DNA from: Nitrospirota bacterium
GTDB taxonomy: Bacteria; Nitrospirota; Thermodesulfovibrionia; Thermodesulfovibrionales; Dissulfurispiraceae
Direction of reading: 5' to 3'
Length of the DNA: 64,000 bases
Assembly (NCBI GenBank): GCA_009773415.1
Contig: WSNO01000019.1
Span: forward strand, 1-64,000
Shown here: in pieces, positions 51,736-61,247 of the stretch
Layout: each line of letters begins with the position of its first letter
Numbering within the stretch: the first letter of the stretch is position 1
The notes under the pieces: model-generated
Database searches by the model: none
What the model was told of the DNA's origin: nothing
The model's input: the letters and a program-made list of their open reading frames with translations, nothing else
Translations under genes and position numbers: made by a program

Positions 51736-53234
51736 CCAAACTCAAAATAATAAGCAGCAGGGAGCGCTTGACGCAGGCGAAGGCCGATCTGCTGATCGTT
51801 CCCCTGTGTGAAGACACGGCTTTGACTCAGCATCCTGACGGTGATGCCGACATCGGAAAACGTATCGCGGCTGTTGTCAAAAGCGGCGATTTTGCCGGAC
51901 GCAATGGGCAGACATTTCTGATTCCGATACACGCCGGTCGTGCGGCGCGCATTCTGCTGGTCGGCCTCGGAAAGAAGGTCGACGTGACCGCGGAGCGTCT
52001 TCGCCAGGCTGGTGCGAAGGCATTTCTGGCTATCAGGCCGTTCAGGATTGAAACGATTGCCGTTGCTGCACATCTCTTCAATGGCATGGACCGCGAGCGG
52101 ATCGGCTTTGATAGTGCGTCTTTTTATCTGGTGGAAGGCGGTCTGCTGGCGCGCTACCGTTTTCGAAAATATCGGCATGAAGAGCAGGACGATCAGGAGA
52201 GCAATCTCCAGGAAATAACCATTTTTGGTGAAGAAGTGCTGGCAGACGTGCAGCGATTGCTCATATCAATTCAGGCGAACGCCTTAGCGCGTGATCTCGT
52301 GCTGACTCCGGCCAATGAACTTACTCCGGCGGCGCTTGCAGTTGCGGCGCGCGGGGCGGTCGGGAAGAATGTAAGCGTGAGGATTCTGGATAAAAAGACC
52401 ATTGCCCGCGAGGGGATGAGAGCATTTCTTGCGGTTGCGCAGGGTTCTCAGCACGAGCCGAAGCTGATTGTCATGGAGTATAAGGGGGCACAGGGCGCTC
52501 CGACAGCGCTGGTCGGCAAGGCGGTCACTTTTGACAGCGGAGGCATTTCGCTGAAACCGAGCGACGGCATGGAAAAAATGAAGTACGACATGGCCGGCGC
52601 GGCAGCAGTCATCGGTGTCATGCAGGCATTAAGCCGTCTGAAGGCAAAGCAGCATGTGGTTGCGGTTATTCCAGCATGCGAGAACCTTCCCGGCGGCGCA
52701 GCGTTCCGTCCTGGCGATGTGATAAAAAGCCGTTCCGGCAAGACAATTGAGATCATCAGCACTGATGCTGAAGGGCGGCTGATGCTCGCCGATGCTCTCG
52801 ATTATGCAATCAAGCATTTTAAGCCTCGCGAGGTTATTGATATTGCGACGCTGACCGGAGCGTGTTCGATTGCGTTCGGACATGCCGCAATTGCGCTGAT
52901 GAGCACCAGCCCGGATCTTGTCGGGAGGCTCAAGCTGGCCGGTGATGCTACCTATGAGCGTGTCTGGGAGATGCCGCTGTTTGAGGAGTTCCGGGAGTAC
53001 ATCAAGGGAGATGTATCGGATATTAAGAATGCCGGCGGGCGCAAGGGCTCGCTGATTTCAGCAGGCTCATTTCTGAGGGAGTTTGTCGGAGATACACCGT
53101 GGGCGCATCTTGATATTGCGGGCACTGCATGGATAGACAAAGATAAGCCCTACTTCTCAAAAGGGGCGACGGGCGTCGGCGTCCGGCTCTTGCTGGAACT
53201 GCTGAGAGATCGAAGGGGAAAGGGAAAAGAGTAA
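51732..53234 (+). CDS. pepA: Leucyl aminopeptidase (M17)
   Basis: A 500-residue cytosolic dimetal aminopeptidase. An N-terminal macro-like domain (1-165) precedes the catalytic domain with VGKAVTFDSGGISLKPSDGM near residue 260, AGAAAVIGVM, and the M17 signature region STDAEGRLMLADALDYA near 342. Ligands Lys, Asp and Glu are all in place. The start shares ATGA with the pth stop. It is followed two bases later by moeA. Some homologues also bind DNA; that cannot be judged here. Confidence 0.95.
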   Translation: MTKLKIISSRERLTQAKADLLIVPLCEDTALTQHPDGDADIGKRIAAVVKSGDFAGRNGQTFLIPIHAGRAARILLVGLGKKVDVTAERLRQAGAKAFLAIRPFRIETIAVAAHLFNGMDRERIGFDSASFYLVEGGLLARYRFRKYRHEEQDDQESNLQEITIFGEEVLADVQRLLISIQANALARDLVLTPANELTPAALAVAARGAVGKNVSVRILDKKTIAREGMRAFLAVAQGSQHEPKLIVMEYKGAQGAPTALVGKAVTFDSGGISLKPSDGMEKMKYDMAGAAAVIGVMQALSRLKAKQHVVAVIPACENLPGGAAFRPGDVIKSRSGKTIEIISTDAEGRLMLADALDYAIKHFKPREVIDIATLTGACSIAFGHAAIALMSTSPDLVGRLKLAGDATYERVWEMPLFEEFREYIKGDVSDIKNAGGRKGSLISAGSFLREFVGDTPWAHLDIAGTAWIDKDKPYFSKGATGVGVRLLLELLRDRRGKGKE

Positions 53235-53236
53235 AG

Positions 53237-54478
53237 GTGCTCGAAAAAAACTATATTCCGCCTCATGCCGCGCTGCAGTTGCTGCTCGACGCGCTGGCCA
53301 ATCTTCCGCTCCGTTCGGAAAAGCTGGAGCTTGACGCGGCGTTCAGGCGAGTTCTTGCAGAGGATGTCGTTTCATCGGAAGATCTCCCCGGGTTTGCGCG
53401 TTCGACGGTTGACGGCTTTGCCGTTCAGGCCTCTTTCACATTCGGAGCCCGCGAGCAGATGCCTGCCTATCTCACGCTTGCCCCGGAGGTTCTCATGGGC
53501 GAGTCTCCGTCATTCACGCTTCAGCACGGACAAGCAGCACCCGTGCCGACCGGTGGAATGCTGCCCGGAGGTGCCGATGCAGTGGTGATGCTGGAGGATT
53601 GCCAGCGCGTTTCCGACACGACGATCGAGGTGATGCGCGCAGTTGCCCCGGCTGAGAATGTTGTCCAGCGGGATGAGGATATTCACAGGGGGGAACTGGT
53701 GCTTGAGCGCGGGCAGCGTCTTCGCCCGCAGGACGTCGGAGCTCTGGCCGGACTCGGCATAGAGTCGGTCGAGGTGTATGAACGTCCGGTTGTCGCGATT
53801 ATCTCCACCGGCGATGAAGTCATTCCGCTCGGCCTGCCGGTCAGACCGGGGCAGGTTCGCGACATAAATTCTTTTACGCTGCGCGGACTGATTCAGCAGC
53901 AGGGAGCGATACCTGTCTGCCGGGGGATAGTGAGGGACGATTACGAGGCAATAAGGCGGGCCGTGTCGGAGGCACTTGCGGCGAGCGACATGGTGCTCAT
54001 AATTGGCGGCACTTCCGCCGGTGTGCGCGACATGAGTGCTTCGATAATCGATTCATTTGGTGCCCCGGGGGTGTTGTTTCATGGCGTTGCTGTAAAGCCC
54101 GGCAAGCCGATGATAGGCGGGATCATCGGCAAAAAGCCGATTCTCGGGCTTCCCGGCCATCCTGCCGCTATGGCGATATCCCATGCTCTTTTTATTCGTC
54201 CTCTCATTGACCTGCTCCACGGCGCTTATCGGAAGGTGTGCTTTCCCCGCACTGTTTCGGCCCTGATGGCAAAAGCGGTGTCATCGGCGGCCGGACGTGA
54301 AGACCATATCCGGGTGCGCCTTGAGATGTGCGATGAGGTGCATTACGCAGTTCCGGTCCTTGGCAAGTCGGGACTTATTTCGACGCTGGTTCGGGCAGAT
54401 GGCACGGTTACGATTGCAGCACCGAAGCTCGGCCTTGATGCGGATGAGCCGGTATCGGTCAATCTCTTTGAAGCATGA
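53237..54478 (+). CDS. moeA: Molybdopterin molybdenumtransferase MoeA
   Basis: A 413-residue enzyme that inserts molybdate (or tungstate) into adenylylated molybdopterin. Segments SSEDLPGFARSTVDGFAVQ near residue 50, PTGGMLPGGADAVVMLED near 97, VAIISTGDEVIPLG near 185, GGTSAGVRDMSASII near 256 and LGLPGHPAAMAISHALF near 300 are typical. The start is GTG, two bases after pepA. It implies molybdo- or tungstoenzymes, in line with an anaerobic life style; the other moa/mog genes are elsewhere. hypD begins ten bases after it. Confidence 0.94.
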   Translation: MLEKNYIPPHAALQLLLDALANLPLRSEKLELDAAFRRVLAEDVVSSEDLPGFARSTVDGFAVQASFTFGAREQMPAYLTLAPEVLMGESPSFTLQHGQAAPVPTGGMLPGGADAVVMLEDCQRVSDTTIEVMRAVAPAENVVQRDEDIHRGELVLERGQRLRPQDVGALAGLGIESVEVYERPVVAIISTGDEVIPLGLPVRPGQVRDINSFTLRGLIQQQGAIPVCRGIVRDDYEAIRRAVSEALAASDMVLIIGGTSAGVRDMSASIIDSFGAPGVLFHGVAVKPGKPMIGGIIGKKPILGLPGHPAAMAISHALFIRPLIDLLHGAYRKVCFPRTVSALMAKAVSSAAGREDHIRVRLEMCDEVHYAVPVLGKSGLISTLVRADGTVTIAAPKLGLDADEPVSVNLFEA

Positions 54479-54488
54479 AAGGGGCCTT

Positions 54489-55541
54489 ATGAAAGAACTG
54501 ATAGAGAAACTCTACGCAAAGATTAATCGCCCGATCAACCTGATGGAAGTATGCGGCACGCATACGGTTGCACTGTTCAAGCACGGCATCAGAGGGTTGC
54601 TTCCAGATGGACTCAGACTGCTGAGCGGCCCCGGATGCCCTGTCTGTGTCACTTCCATTAAAGACGTTGATAAAGCCATTGCATTGGCGCAGCGGACAGA
54701 TGTTATTCTCGCCACCTATGGCGACATGATGCGCGTTCCGGGCGGCAAGTTGTCGCTCTCTGGTGCCAAGGCGGAAGGCGCTGACATCCGCATCATTTAT
54801 TCACCGCTTGACTGCCTGACAATGGCGAAGGACAATCCCTCCAAAAAAATCGTGTTCTTCTCTGCCGGATTCGAGACGACCGCGCCGAATGCTGCCGCAA
54901 CCCTTGTCGAGGCGGACCGGCAAGGCGTCGAAAACTTTTATGTATATTCAGTACACAAGGTTGTTCCTCCGGCTCTGTCGGCGTTGCTGCAGTCTGACGA
55001 CGTCCGCATCGACGGCTTTCTTCTGCCGGGGCATGTGAGCACGATAATCGGCACCCGGGTGTATGATTTTCTTGCGGCAGATTACGGAAAGCCCTGCGTT
55101 GTGGCGGGGTTCGGCGCTCAGGATATTCTTTCCGCGATTGTGATGCTTCTGCGACAGATGGCTGAGGGGAGGGCTGCTGTCGAAATTCAGTATACGAGCG
55201 TTGTCACTCCTGAGGGGAACCCCAAGGCTGCCAAATTCATCGAGGACTGCTTTGAGCCATGCGACAGCTATTGGCGCGGGATTGGCGTCATACCGGGCAG
55301 CGGTCTGTGCATGCGCGACTCGTTTCGCCACCGAAATGCTGAGGCTGTTCTGCCGGTCAATGTCCCGGATTATCCGGAACCGAAAGGCTGTATGTGCGGA
55401 CTGGTGCTGCGCGGCGTTAAAACACCGAACGAGTGCAGGCTTTTCGGCACTGCCTGTACGCCGGAACGCCCTGTCGGAGCCTGCATGGTCAGCACGGAGG
55501 GCAGTTGCGCTGCTTATTACCGCTTTGCGCCGCCGGCATAG
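54489..55541 (+). CDS. hypD: Hydrogenase maturation protein HypD
   Basis: A 350-residue [4Fe-4S] protein that with HypC builds the Fe(CN)2CO unit of NiFe hydrogenases. MEVCGTHTVALFKHGIRGLLP carries the catalytic CGTH near residue 20; GPGCPVCVTS, FETTAPNAAATLVEA near 120, and the cysteine-rich C-terminus (GCMCGLVLRGVKTPNEC, CMVSTEGSCAAYYRF) bind the cluster. A longer reading of the frame overlaps moeA. No other hyp or hydrogenase gene is in the window, so it is a stray from the usual cluster. Confidence 0.95.
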   Translation: MKELIEKLYAKINRPINLMEVCGTHTVALFKHGIRGLLPDGLRLLSGPGCPVCVTSIKDVDKAIALAQRTDVILATYGDMMRVPGGKLSLSGAKAEGADIRIIYSPLDCLTMAKDNPSKKIVFFSAGFETTAPNAAATLVEADRQGVENFYVYSVHKVVPPALSALLQSDDVRIDGFLLPGHVSTIIGTRVYDFLAADYGKPCVVAGFGAQDILSAIVMLLRQMAEGRAAVEIQYTSVVTPEGNPKAAKFIEDCFEPCDSYWRGIGVIPGSGLCMRDSFRHRNAEAVLPVNVPDYPEPKGCMCGLVLRGVKTPNECRLFGTACTPERPVGACMVSTEGSCAAYYRFAPPA

Positions 55542-55570
55542 ACATTTTTGCTCTGCCGAACCTTCTGATA

Positions 55571-55587
55571 ATTCAGTAAAACTGAAT
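55571..55587. repeat. Short inverted repeat upstream of carB
   Basis: ATTCAGT-AAA-ACTGAAT is a perfect seven-base inverted repeat starting 30 bases after the hypD stop and ending 17 bases before the carB -35 hexamer. It could be an operator or a weak hairpin; it has no T-run. Confidence 0.4.
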
Positions 55588-55603
55588 AGAGTATTTGTTT
55601 CGC

Positions 55604-55632
55604 TTGACGAAAAGAGAGCAATTCCCTATATA
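55604..55632 (+). promoter_or_regulatory. Promoter of carB
   Basis: TTGACG at 55604-55609 and TATATA at 55627-55632 are 17 bases apart, a strong match. The start would lie about 50 bases before the carB ATG. No PyrR-type leader or arginine box is evident. Confidence 0.6.
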
Positions 55633-55687
55633 CTTCGCTAATTTGATTATCAAAAATAAAGTGCTGCTTAATTGCGGGGAGGGCTAT

Positions 55688-58600
55688 ATGCCGAGGCGTG
55701 ATGACATCAAAAAAGTTCTGATTATCGGATCAGGTCCCATTGTTATCGGACAAGCGTGCGAGTTCGACTACTCAGGAACACAGGCATGCAAGGCGCTCAG
55801 AAGCCTTGGGTACAGAATCGTCCTTGTGAACTCTAATCCTGCCACCATCATGACTGACCCCGGCATGGCAGACGCGACCTACATTGAGCCGATGACAGTT
55901 GCTGCGCTCGAAAAAATTATCGAAAAAGAGCGTCCCGATGCATTGCTGCCGAACCTTGGCGGTCAGACCGGCCTGAATCTTTCGGCCGCGCTGAACCGGC
56001 AGGGCATTCTCGAAAAATACGGCGTGAAGATTATCGGCGTCCAGGCGGATGCCATCGAACGCGGTGAAGACAGACTTGTGTTCAAAGCGACGATGGAGCG
56101 GCTTGGCATTCCGATGCCGATGAGTGAGCCGGCCTACAGCGTAGAGCAGGCTGAAGCGATAGCGGGAAGGCTTGGCTTCCCGGTTGTCGTGCGCCCAGCC
56201 TATACCATGGGCGGCACCGGCGGCGGACTCGTTTATAATCTCGAGGAGTTGCATACTGTTGCGAGCAGGGGGCTCTCTGCGAGTCCTGTCGGACAGGTTC
56301 TTATTGAACAGTCGGTGCTTGGCTGGGAAGAGCTTGAACTGGAAGTCGTGCGCGATGCGAAGGATCAGAAGATAACCGTCTGTTTCATCGAAAACGTCGA
56401 TGCAATGGGTGTGCATACGGGCGACTCATTCTGCACTGCGCCCATGCTGACGATAGCTCCTGAGCTGCAGGAGAAGCTTCAGCGGTATTCCTATGCCATT
56501 GTCGATGCAATCCAGGTCATCGGCGGCACCAACGTGCAGTTTGCGCATAACCCTGCAACCGGGGAAGTGGTTGTCATCGAAATAAATCCGCGCACTTCAC
56601 GGTCGTCGGCGCTCGCGTCGAAGGCCACCGGTTTTCCGATTGCCCGCATATCCTCTCTGCTTGCCGCCGGCCTGACGCTTGACGAAATTCCGTATTGGCG
56701 CAAAGGAACTCTCGAAAAATACACACCGTGGGGCGAGTATGTCGTCGTCAAGTTCGCACGGTGGGCGTTCGAAAAGTTTATCGGTGTGGAAGATCGCCTT
56801 GGAACACAAATGCGTGCCGTCGGTGAAGTCATGAGCATCGGCAAGAATTACAAGGAAGCGCTCCAGAAAGCAATCCGGTCGCTCGAAATCGGCCGGTCCG
56901 GCCTCGGATTTGCAAAAGACTTTAATAGCCGCACACTTGCTGAGCTGATGGAGATGCTTTCCGAGCCGACGAGCGAGCGGCAGTTCATCATGTACGAAGC
57001 GCTGCGGAAAGGCGCCGATATCAATGCACTCCACAGAAAAACATTTATTAAGGTATGGTTCATTCAGCAGATGAAGGAGTTGGTCGAACTGGAAGAGAAA
57101 ATCCTCCGCTTCAAGGGGAAACACCTTCCGGATGAACTGCTCGTTCAGGCGAAAAAGGACGGGTTTGCCGATCGCTACCTGAGTCTCCTGCTGGAGTTGC
57201 CCGAAGCCGGGATTCGCGACCGCCGAAAAGCGCTCGGTCTGCATCAGGCATGGAATGCCGTTCCGGTGAGCGGCATTGATAACGCTGCCTATTATTATTC
57301 CACCTATAATGCACCTGATGAACTGCTGACAAGCGACCGCGAGAAGATTATGATTATCGGCGGCGGGCCGAACCGCATAGGACAGGGAATCGAATTCGAC
57401 TACTGCTGTGTTCACGCGGCTTTTGCGCTGAAAGACCTCGGCTATGAAACCATTATGGTGAACTGCAATCCCGAAACGGTTTCGACCGATTACGATACCT
57501 CTGACAAACTCTATTTCGAGCCGATCACGGTCGAAGATGTGCTCAGCATATATGAAAGGGAAAAGCCGGCAGGCGTTGTTGTGCAGTTCGGGGGACAGAC
57601 GCCGCTGAATATTGCGCGTCAGCTTGCTGAAGCGGGCGTCAAAATCATCGGCACGACGGTGGATACGATTGATCTTGCAGAAGACCGTGACCGGTTTCGG
57701 AAGATGATGAACACGCTCGGCATCCCGATGCCTGATGCCGCGATGGCGAGCACCCTTTCCGAAGCACTTGCCGCTGCAGAAAAAATCGGCTATCCGGTCA
57801 TGGTCCGGCCTTCATATGTGCTCGGCGGACGTGGGATGGAGATCGTGCATGATGCGGATATGTTGTCCTATTATGTCGCGAAGGCAGTCGGCATAACTCC
57901 GGAACGCCCGATTTTAATCGATAAATTTCTCTCCAACGCTATCGAAGCAGAAGCCGATGCCATTGCCGACGGCACCGATGCTTTTGTTCCTGCGGTTATG
58001 GAGCACATCGAGCTTGCCGGTGTTCATTCAGGGGACTCCGCATGCGTTATTCCGCCCATCAGCATTCCGGCAAAGCATCTCGAAACCATCCGTGACTATA
58101 CCCGGACGATTGCAGTTGAACTGAATGTCGTCGGCCTTATGAACATCCAGTATGCGATTGCCGATGACGTCGTCTATGTGCTCGAAGCAAATCCCCGCGC
58201 CTCCCGTACCGTGCCGCTGGTCTCCAAGGTCTGCAACATTCCGATGGCTCGTATGGCGACGGAAATGATGCTCGGCGGCAAACTGGCAAGTCTTGACCTC
58301 AGACTGAAGCAGGTGCCGCACTACGGCGTGAAAGAATCGGTATTTCCGTTCTCGATGTTTCCGGAGGTCGATCCGGTTCTCGGCCCTGAAATGCGTTCAA
58401 CGGGAGAGGTGCTCGGGCTTGCTGACAGCTTCGGAGTCGCCTATTACAAGGCACAGGAGGGCGCATTGCAGTCGCTTCCAACGGAGGGCGCCGTTTTGAT
58501 TACGGTTGCAGATTCCGATAAGCAGGCGGCTCTGCTGGTTGCAAAGCGCTTTCGTCAGCTCGGGTTTACAATTATCGCAACGCACGGAACGCACAAGCTG

Positions 58601-58888
58601 CTTGCGGAGCAAGGTGTCCAGGCAGAACGAATCGACAAAATGCATGAGGGACGTCCGAATGTTGTTGATGCCATCAAAAACCGCCAGGTGCAACTCGTTA
58701 TCAATACGCCGGGCAGTCGACTCAGCCAGCATGATGACTCATATATCCGGAAAGCGTCGATCAAATACAAGGTTCCCTATATTACAACCATCGCCGCTGC
58801 TGTTGCCGCAGCGCGAGGCATTGAAGCCTTTCGAACCCGGGGCAGCGGCGTGCAGTCGCTACAGAGTTACCATAGCGCCATACGATAA
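55688..58888 (+). CDS. carB: Carbamoyl-phosphate synthase large subunit
   Basis: A 1066-residue enzyme that makes carbamoyl phosphate for arginine and pyrimidines. It has the duplicated ATP-grasp structure: first half from VLIIGSGPIVIGQACEFDYS, with RPAYTMGGTGGGL near residue 169; second half from IMIIGGGPNRIGQGIEFDY near 553, with RPSYVLGGRGMEIV near 710; then a C-terminal allosteric MGS-type domain (from about 930, GFTIIATHGTHKLLAEQGV). The ATG at 55688 has GGGAGGG upstream; the frame extends earlier without support. carA is not adjacent. Confidence 0.97.
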   Translation: MPRRDDIKKVLIIGSGPIVIGQACEFDYSGTQACKALRSLGYRIVLVNSNPATIMTDPGMADATYIEPMTVAALEKIIEKERPDALLPNLGGQTGLNLSAALNRQGILEKYGVKIIGVQADAIERGEDRLVFKATMERLGIPMPMSEPAYSVEQAEAIAGRLGFPVVVRPAYTMGGTGGGLVYNLEELHTVASRGLSASPVGQVLIEQSVLGWEELELEVVRDAKDQKITVCFIENVDAMGVHTGDSFCTAPMLTIAPELQEKLQRYSYAIVDAIQVIGGTNVQFAHNPATGEVVVIEINPRTSRSSALASKATGFPIARISSLLAAGLTLDEIPYWRKGTLEKYTPWGEYVVVKFARWAFEKFIGVEDRLGTQMRAVGEVMSIGKNYKEALQKAIRSLEIGRSGLGFAKDFNSRTLAELMEMLSEPTSERQFIMYEALRKGADINALHRKTFIKVWFIQQMKELVELEEKILRFKGKHLPDELLVQAKKDGFADRYLSLLLELPEAGIRDRRKALGLHQAWNAVPVSGIDNAAYYYSTYNAPDELLTSDREKIMIIGGGPNRIGQGIEFDYCCVHAAFALKDLGYETIMVNCNPETVSTDYDTSDKLYFEPITVEDVLSIYEREKPAGVVVQFGGQTPLNIARQLAEAGVKIIGTTVDTIDLAEDRDRFRKMMNTLGIPMPDAAMASTLSEALAAAEKIGYPVMVRPSYVLGGRGMEIVHDADMLSYYVAKAVGITPERPILIDKFLSNAIEAEADAIADGTDAFVPAVMEHIELAGVHSGDSACVIPPISIPAKHLETIRDYTRTIAVELNVVGLMNIQYAIADDVVYVLEANPRASRTVPLVSKVCNIPMARMATEMMLGGKLASLDLRLKQVPHYGVKESVFPFSMFPEVDPVLGPEMRSTGEVLGLADSFGVAYYKAQEGALQSLPTEGAVLITVADSDKQAALLVAKRFRQLGFTIIATHGTHKLLAEQGVQAERIDKMHEGRPNVVDAIKNRQVQLVINTPGSRLSQHDDSYIRKASIKYKVPYITTIAAAVAAARGIEAFRTRGSGVQSLQSYHSAIR

Positions 58889-58978
58889 GAGGAGTTGCAG
58901 TGGGGTTCTCTGCAGAAGCAAAGCGATAGCTTAAATGGGGCAATTTCACATGTCGATGGACAATTGCGCATGAAAATC

Positions 58979-58993
58979 TTATTAGCCTAATAA
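58979..58993. promoter_or_regulatory. Palindrome upstream of the por operon
   Basis: TTATTAG-C-CTAATAA is a perfect 15-base palindrome in the 317-base AT-rich gap 58889-59205. It is about 100 bases upstream of the por promoter. It may be a regulator site. Nothing else was recognised in this gap apart from the promoter. Confidence 0.4.
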
Positions 58994-59094
58994 AATAAAT
59001 TAATGTTATACTGTTCCGGCAGGAAGTAAATAGTGGCTCGTTGGTTCGCAATGGAGAATAAATTCCTGAAATAGGGCATATAAATTTTTTTGCA

Positions 59095-59123
59095 TTGTCT
59101 GGCCTGTCTTTTTCTGATACAAT
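59095..59123 (+). promoter_or_regulatory. Promoter of the por operon
   Basis: TTGTCT at 59095-59100 and TACAAT at 59118-59123 are 17 bases apart, with TG two bases before the -10. The leader to the porG ATG is about 75 bases. Confidence 0.5.
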
Positions 59124-59205
59124 GATATTGCATTGAAATATAAGCAAAATCAATAGGTTATGCAAACATATCGTCTTGCGATATGCACTACACAAGGAGG
59201 GAACC

Positions 59206-59781
59206 ATGGCAGAGAATGTAGAAATCAGATGGCATGGCAGGGGCGGACAGGGTACCGTTACTGCGGCCAAAGTCCTCGCTGATGCATGTCTCAGCGGCGG
59301 TCGTGATGTACAGGCCTTCCCGGAGTATGGTCCGGAAAGAGCGGGAGCACCGCTGCGGGCGTACAACAGAATCAGCGACAAGGAGCTTCGGATGCACTGT
59401 CCGGTCAAGAATCCGGGATTTGTTGTGGTTGTCGACGCGACGCTTCTGGATGCAATCGACGTAACCGAGGGTGCTCTGGATAATGCGGCATTCATCGTCA
59501 ACACCAAAAAGGATCCCAAGGAAGTCCGCGCGAAGCTTAAGGCGAAGCCGACCCAGAGAGTCGTAACGGTTGATGCAAGCACGATTGCGCTTGAGACGAT
59601 AGGCCGGGCAATGCCGAATGCACCGATGATTGGCACGGTTACGAGGGTATCGGGCCTCATTACTCTCGAAAACGCAGTGGAAGACGTCAAGAAGAGTTTC
59701 GGCAAAAAGTTCTCCCAGAAGATTATTGACGGCAATGTCGAAGCAGTCAAGCGCGGGTATGCGGAGGTAAAAGAAGGATGA
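59206..59781 (+). CDS. porG: 2-oxoacid:ferredoxin oxidoreductase, gamma subunit
   Basis: A 191-residue subunit. IRWHGRGGQGTVTAAKVLAD at the N-terminus is the family signature; PEYGPERAGAPLRAYNRIS near residue 41 follows. Gamma subunits complete the catalytic assembly of four-subunit pyruvate (or 2-oxoacid):ferredoxin oxidoreductases. AAGGAGGG eight bases before the ATG fixes the start. The next gene overlaps by four bases, and the order gamma, delta, alpha, beta is typical of POR operons in anaerobes. Substrate is best judged from the alpha subunit, which looks pyruvate-type. Confidence 0.93.
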   Translation: MAENVEIRWHGRGGQGTVTAAKVLADACLSGGRDVQAFPEYGPERAGAPLRAYNRISDKELRMHCPVKNPGFVVVVDATLLDAIDVTEGALDNAAFIVNTKKDPKEVRAKLKAKPTQRVVTVDASTIALETIGRAMPNAPMIGTVTRVSGLITLENAVEDVKKSFGKKFSQKIIDGNVEAVKRGYAEVKEG

Positions 59782-60065
59782 AAACATGGAAAGAAGTCAA
59801 CCCGGGTGCGGTTATTCTGGAGCCGGGCAGCGCACGGAAGTTCAAGACCGGCTCCTGGCGCGCAATGAGGCCGAAGTGGATTGAAGAAAATTGCATTCAT
59901 TGCCTGCTCTGCTGGGTTTATTGCCCTGATATGTCCGTCAAGGTCAAAGACGGCAAGCGGGAGCAGTTTGATTACGATTTCTGCAAAGGGTGCGGTCTCT
60001 GTGCCCTCGAGTGCCCCGGCAAAAAAGGCCAGAAGGCAATCGTCATGGAACAGGAGGGCAACTAA
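59778..60065 (+). CDS. porD: 2-oxoacid:ferredoxin oxidoreductase, delta subunit (2[4Fe-4S] ferredoxin)
   Basis: A 95-residue ferredoxin-like subunit with two cluster motifs, CIHCLLCWVYCP near residue 39 and CKGCGLCALECPG near 69. It relays electrons from the thiamine site to external ferredoxin. The start overlaps porG by four bases (ATGA) and the stop shares one base with the porA ATG (TAATG). Confidence 0.95.
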   Translation: MKTWKEVNPGAVILEPGSARKFKTGSWRAMRPKWIEENCIHCLLCWVYCPDMSVKVKDGKREQFDYDFCKGCGLCALECPGKKGQKAIVMEQEGN

Positions 60066-61246
60066 TGTCTAAAAAGGTTGGTATAACCGGCAACGAAGCA
60101 ATTGCCCAGGCAATGCGCATAGCAAACCCGGATGTATGCGGAGCATATCCGATCACTCCGGCAACCGACATCATGCAGCGTTTTACCAGTTTTGTTGCGA
60201 ACTGTGAAGTCAAGACCGAGATGATTCTCACCGAATCCGAGCACAGCGCCATGAGCGCGTGCATCGGCTCGTCTGTCGCGGGCGGCCGTGTCGCAACGGC
60301 AAGTGCAGCGCAGGGAATCGCCCTCATGTGGGAAATGCTTTTTATCGCATCAGGCCTTCGCCTTCCGATCGTCATGGGCGTTGCCAACAGAGCACTCTCA
60401 GCTCCGCTGAACATTCACGGCGACCATTCCGACGGCATGGGCATGCGTGACTGCGGCTGGATTCACTTCTATTCCGAAAATGCTCAGGAAGGCTTTGATA
60501 ACATGCTCATGGCATTTCGGATCGCAGAGCATATGGACATCAGACTCCCGGTCATGGTCGGCCTTGACGGCTTCATCACCAGCCACTCGATCGAGACCAT
60601 GGAGTATGTTGATGATGAGACAGGGCGTGCATTTGTCGGCGAGTTCAAGGCAGTGAATCCGCTGCTCGATATCAAGAACCCGAAAAGCTATGGTCCGCTG
60701 ATTCTGACCGATATGTACATGGAATACCGCAAGGCTCACGATAATGTCATGGCGAAGGTTCCAGGGGTAGTTCTCGAAGTCGCTGCTGAATTTGAAAAAA
60801 TCTCCGGCCGTAAATACGGTCTCTTTGAATCGTACAGGCTGGACGATGCTGAAATCGCCCTTGTTGTCATGAGTTCGGCAGCAGGGACTACCAAGGACGT
60901 CATTGATACATACCGCGCAAAAGGCGTTAAGGTGGGTCTTCTGAAGCCGCGCCTCTACAGACCGTTCCCGTACGAACAGATGGGCGAGGCGCTCAAGCAT
61001 TGCAAAGCGGTTGCTGTTCTGGATCGTGCCGACTGCTTCGGCGGTTCCTACGGCCCGCTTTTTGCTGACGTTTCTAACGCTCTGTATCACTATGCGCAAA
61101 GACCGATCATGATCAACAAGATCTATGGTCTCGGCGGTCGTGACTATATGCCGGATCAGGCTGAGTACACGATTAACGAACTTATCCAGATCGCGAAGGA
61201 CGGCAAGGTAAAGTCTATTAAAGAATATATTGGGGTGAGGGAATAA
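60065..61246 (+). CDS. porA: 2-oxoacid:ferredoxin oxidoreductase, alpha subunit
   Basis: A 393-residue subunit. GNEAIAQAMRIANPDVCGAYPITPATDIM opens it in family fashion (positions 60083-60170), ESEHSAMSACIGSSVAGGR near residue 57, and NRALSAPLNIHGDHSDGMG near 108 with the CGWIHFYSENAQE segment point to the pyruvate-type enzymes. The C-terminal half holds the transketolase C-like domain (KVGLLKPRLYRPFPYEQM near 290). It oxidises pyruvate to acetyl-CoA or runs in reverse for CO2 fixation; direction is not readable. Longer frames upstream overlap porD. Confidence 0.95.
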   Translation: MSKKVGITGNEAIAQAMRIANPDVCGAYPITPATDIMQRFTSFVANCEVKTEMILTESEHSAMSACIGSSVAGGRVATASAAQGIALMWEMLFIASGLRLPIVMGVANRALSAPLNIHGDHSDGMGMRDCGWIHFYSENAQEGFDNMLMAFRIAEHMDIRLPVMVGLDGFITSHSIETMEYVDDETGRAFVGEFKAVNPLLDIKNPKSYGPLILTDMYMEYRKAHDNVMAKVPGVVLEVAAEFEKISGRKYGLFESYRLDDAEIALVVMSSAAGTTKDVIDTYRAKGVKVGLLKPRLYRPFPYEQMGEALKHCKAVAVLDRADCFGGSYGPLFADVSNALYHYAQRPIMINKIYGLGGRDYMPDQAEYTINELIQIAKDGKVKSIKEYIGVRE

Positions 61247-61247
61247 T

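Noticed and set aside
58782-59900. A 372-codon minus-strand frame spanning the carB-por gap
   Set aside because: It crosses the por promoter and porG in antisense and has no recognisable domain.
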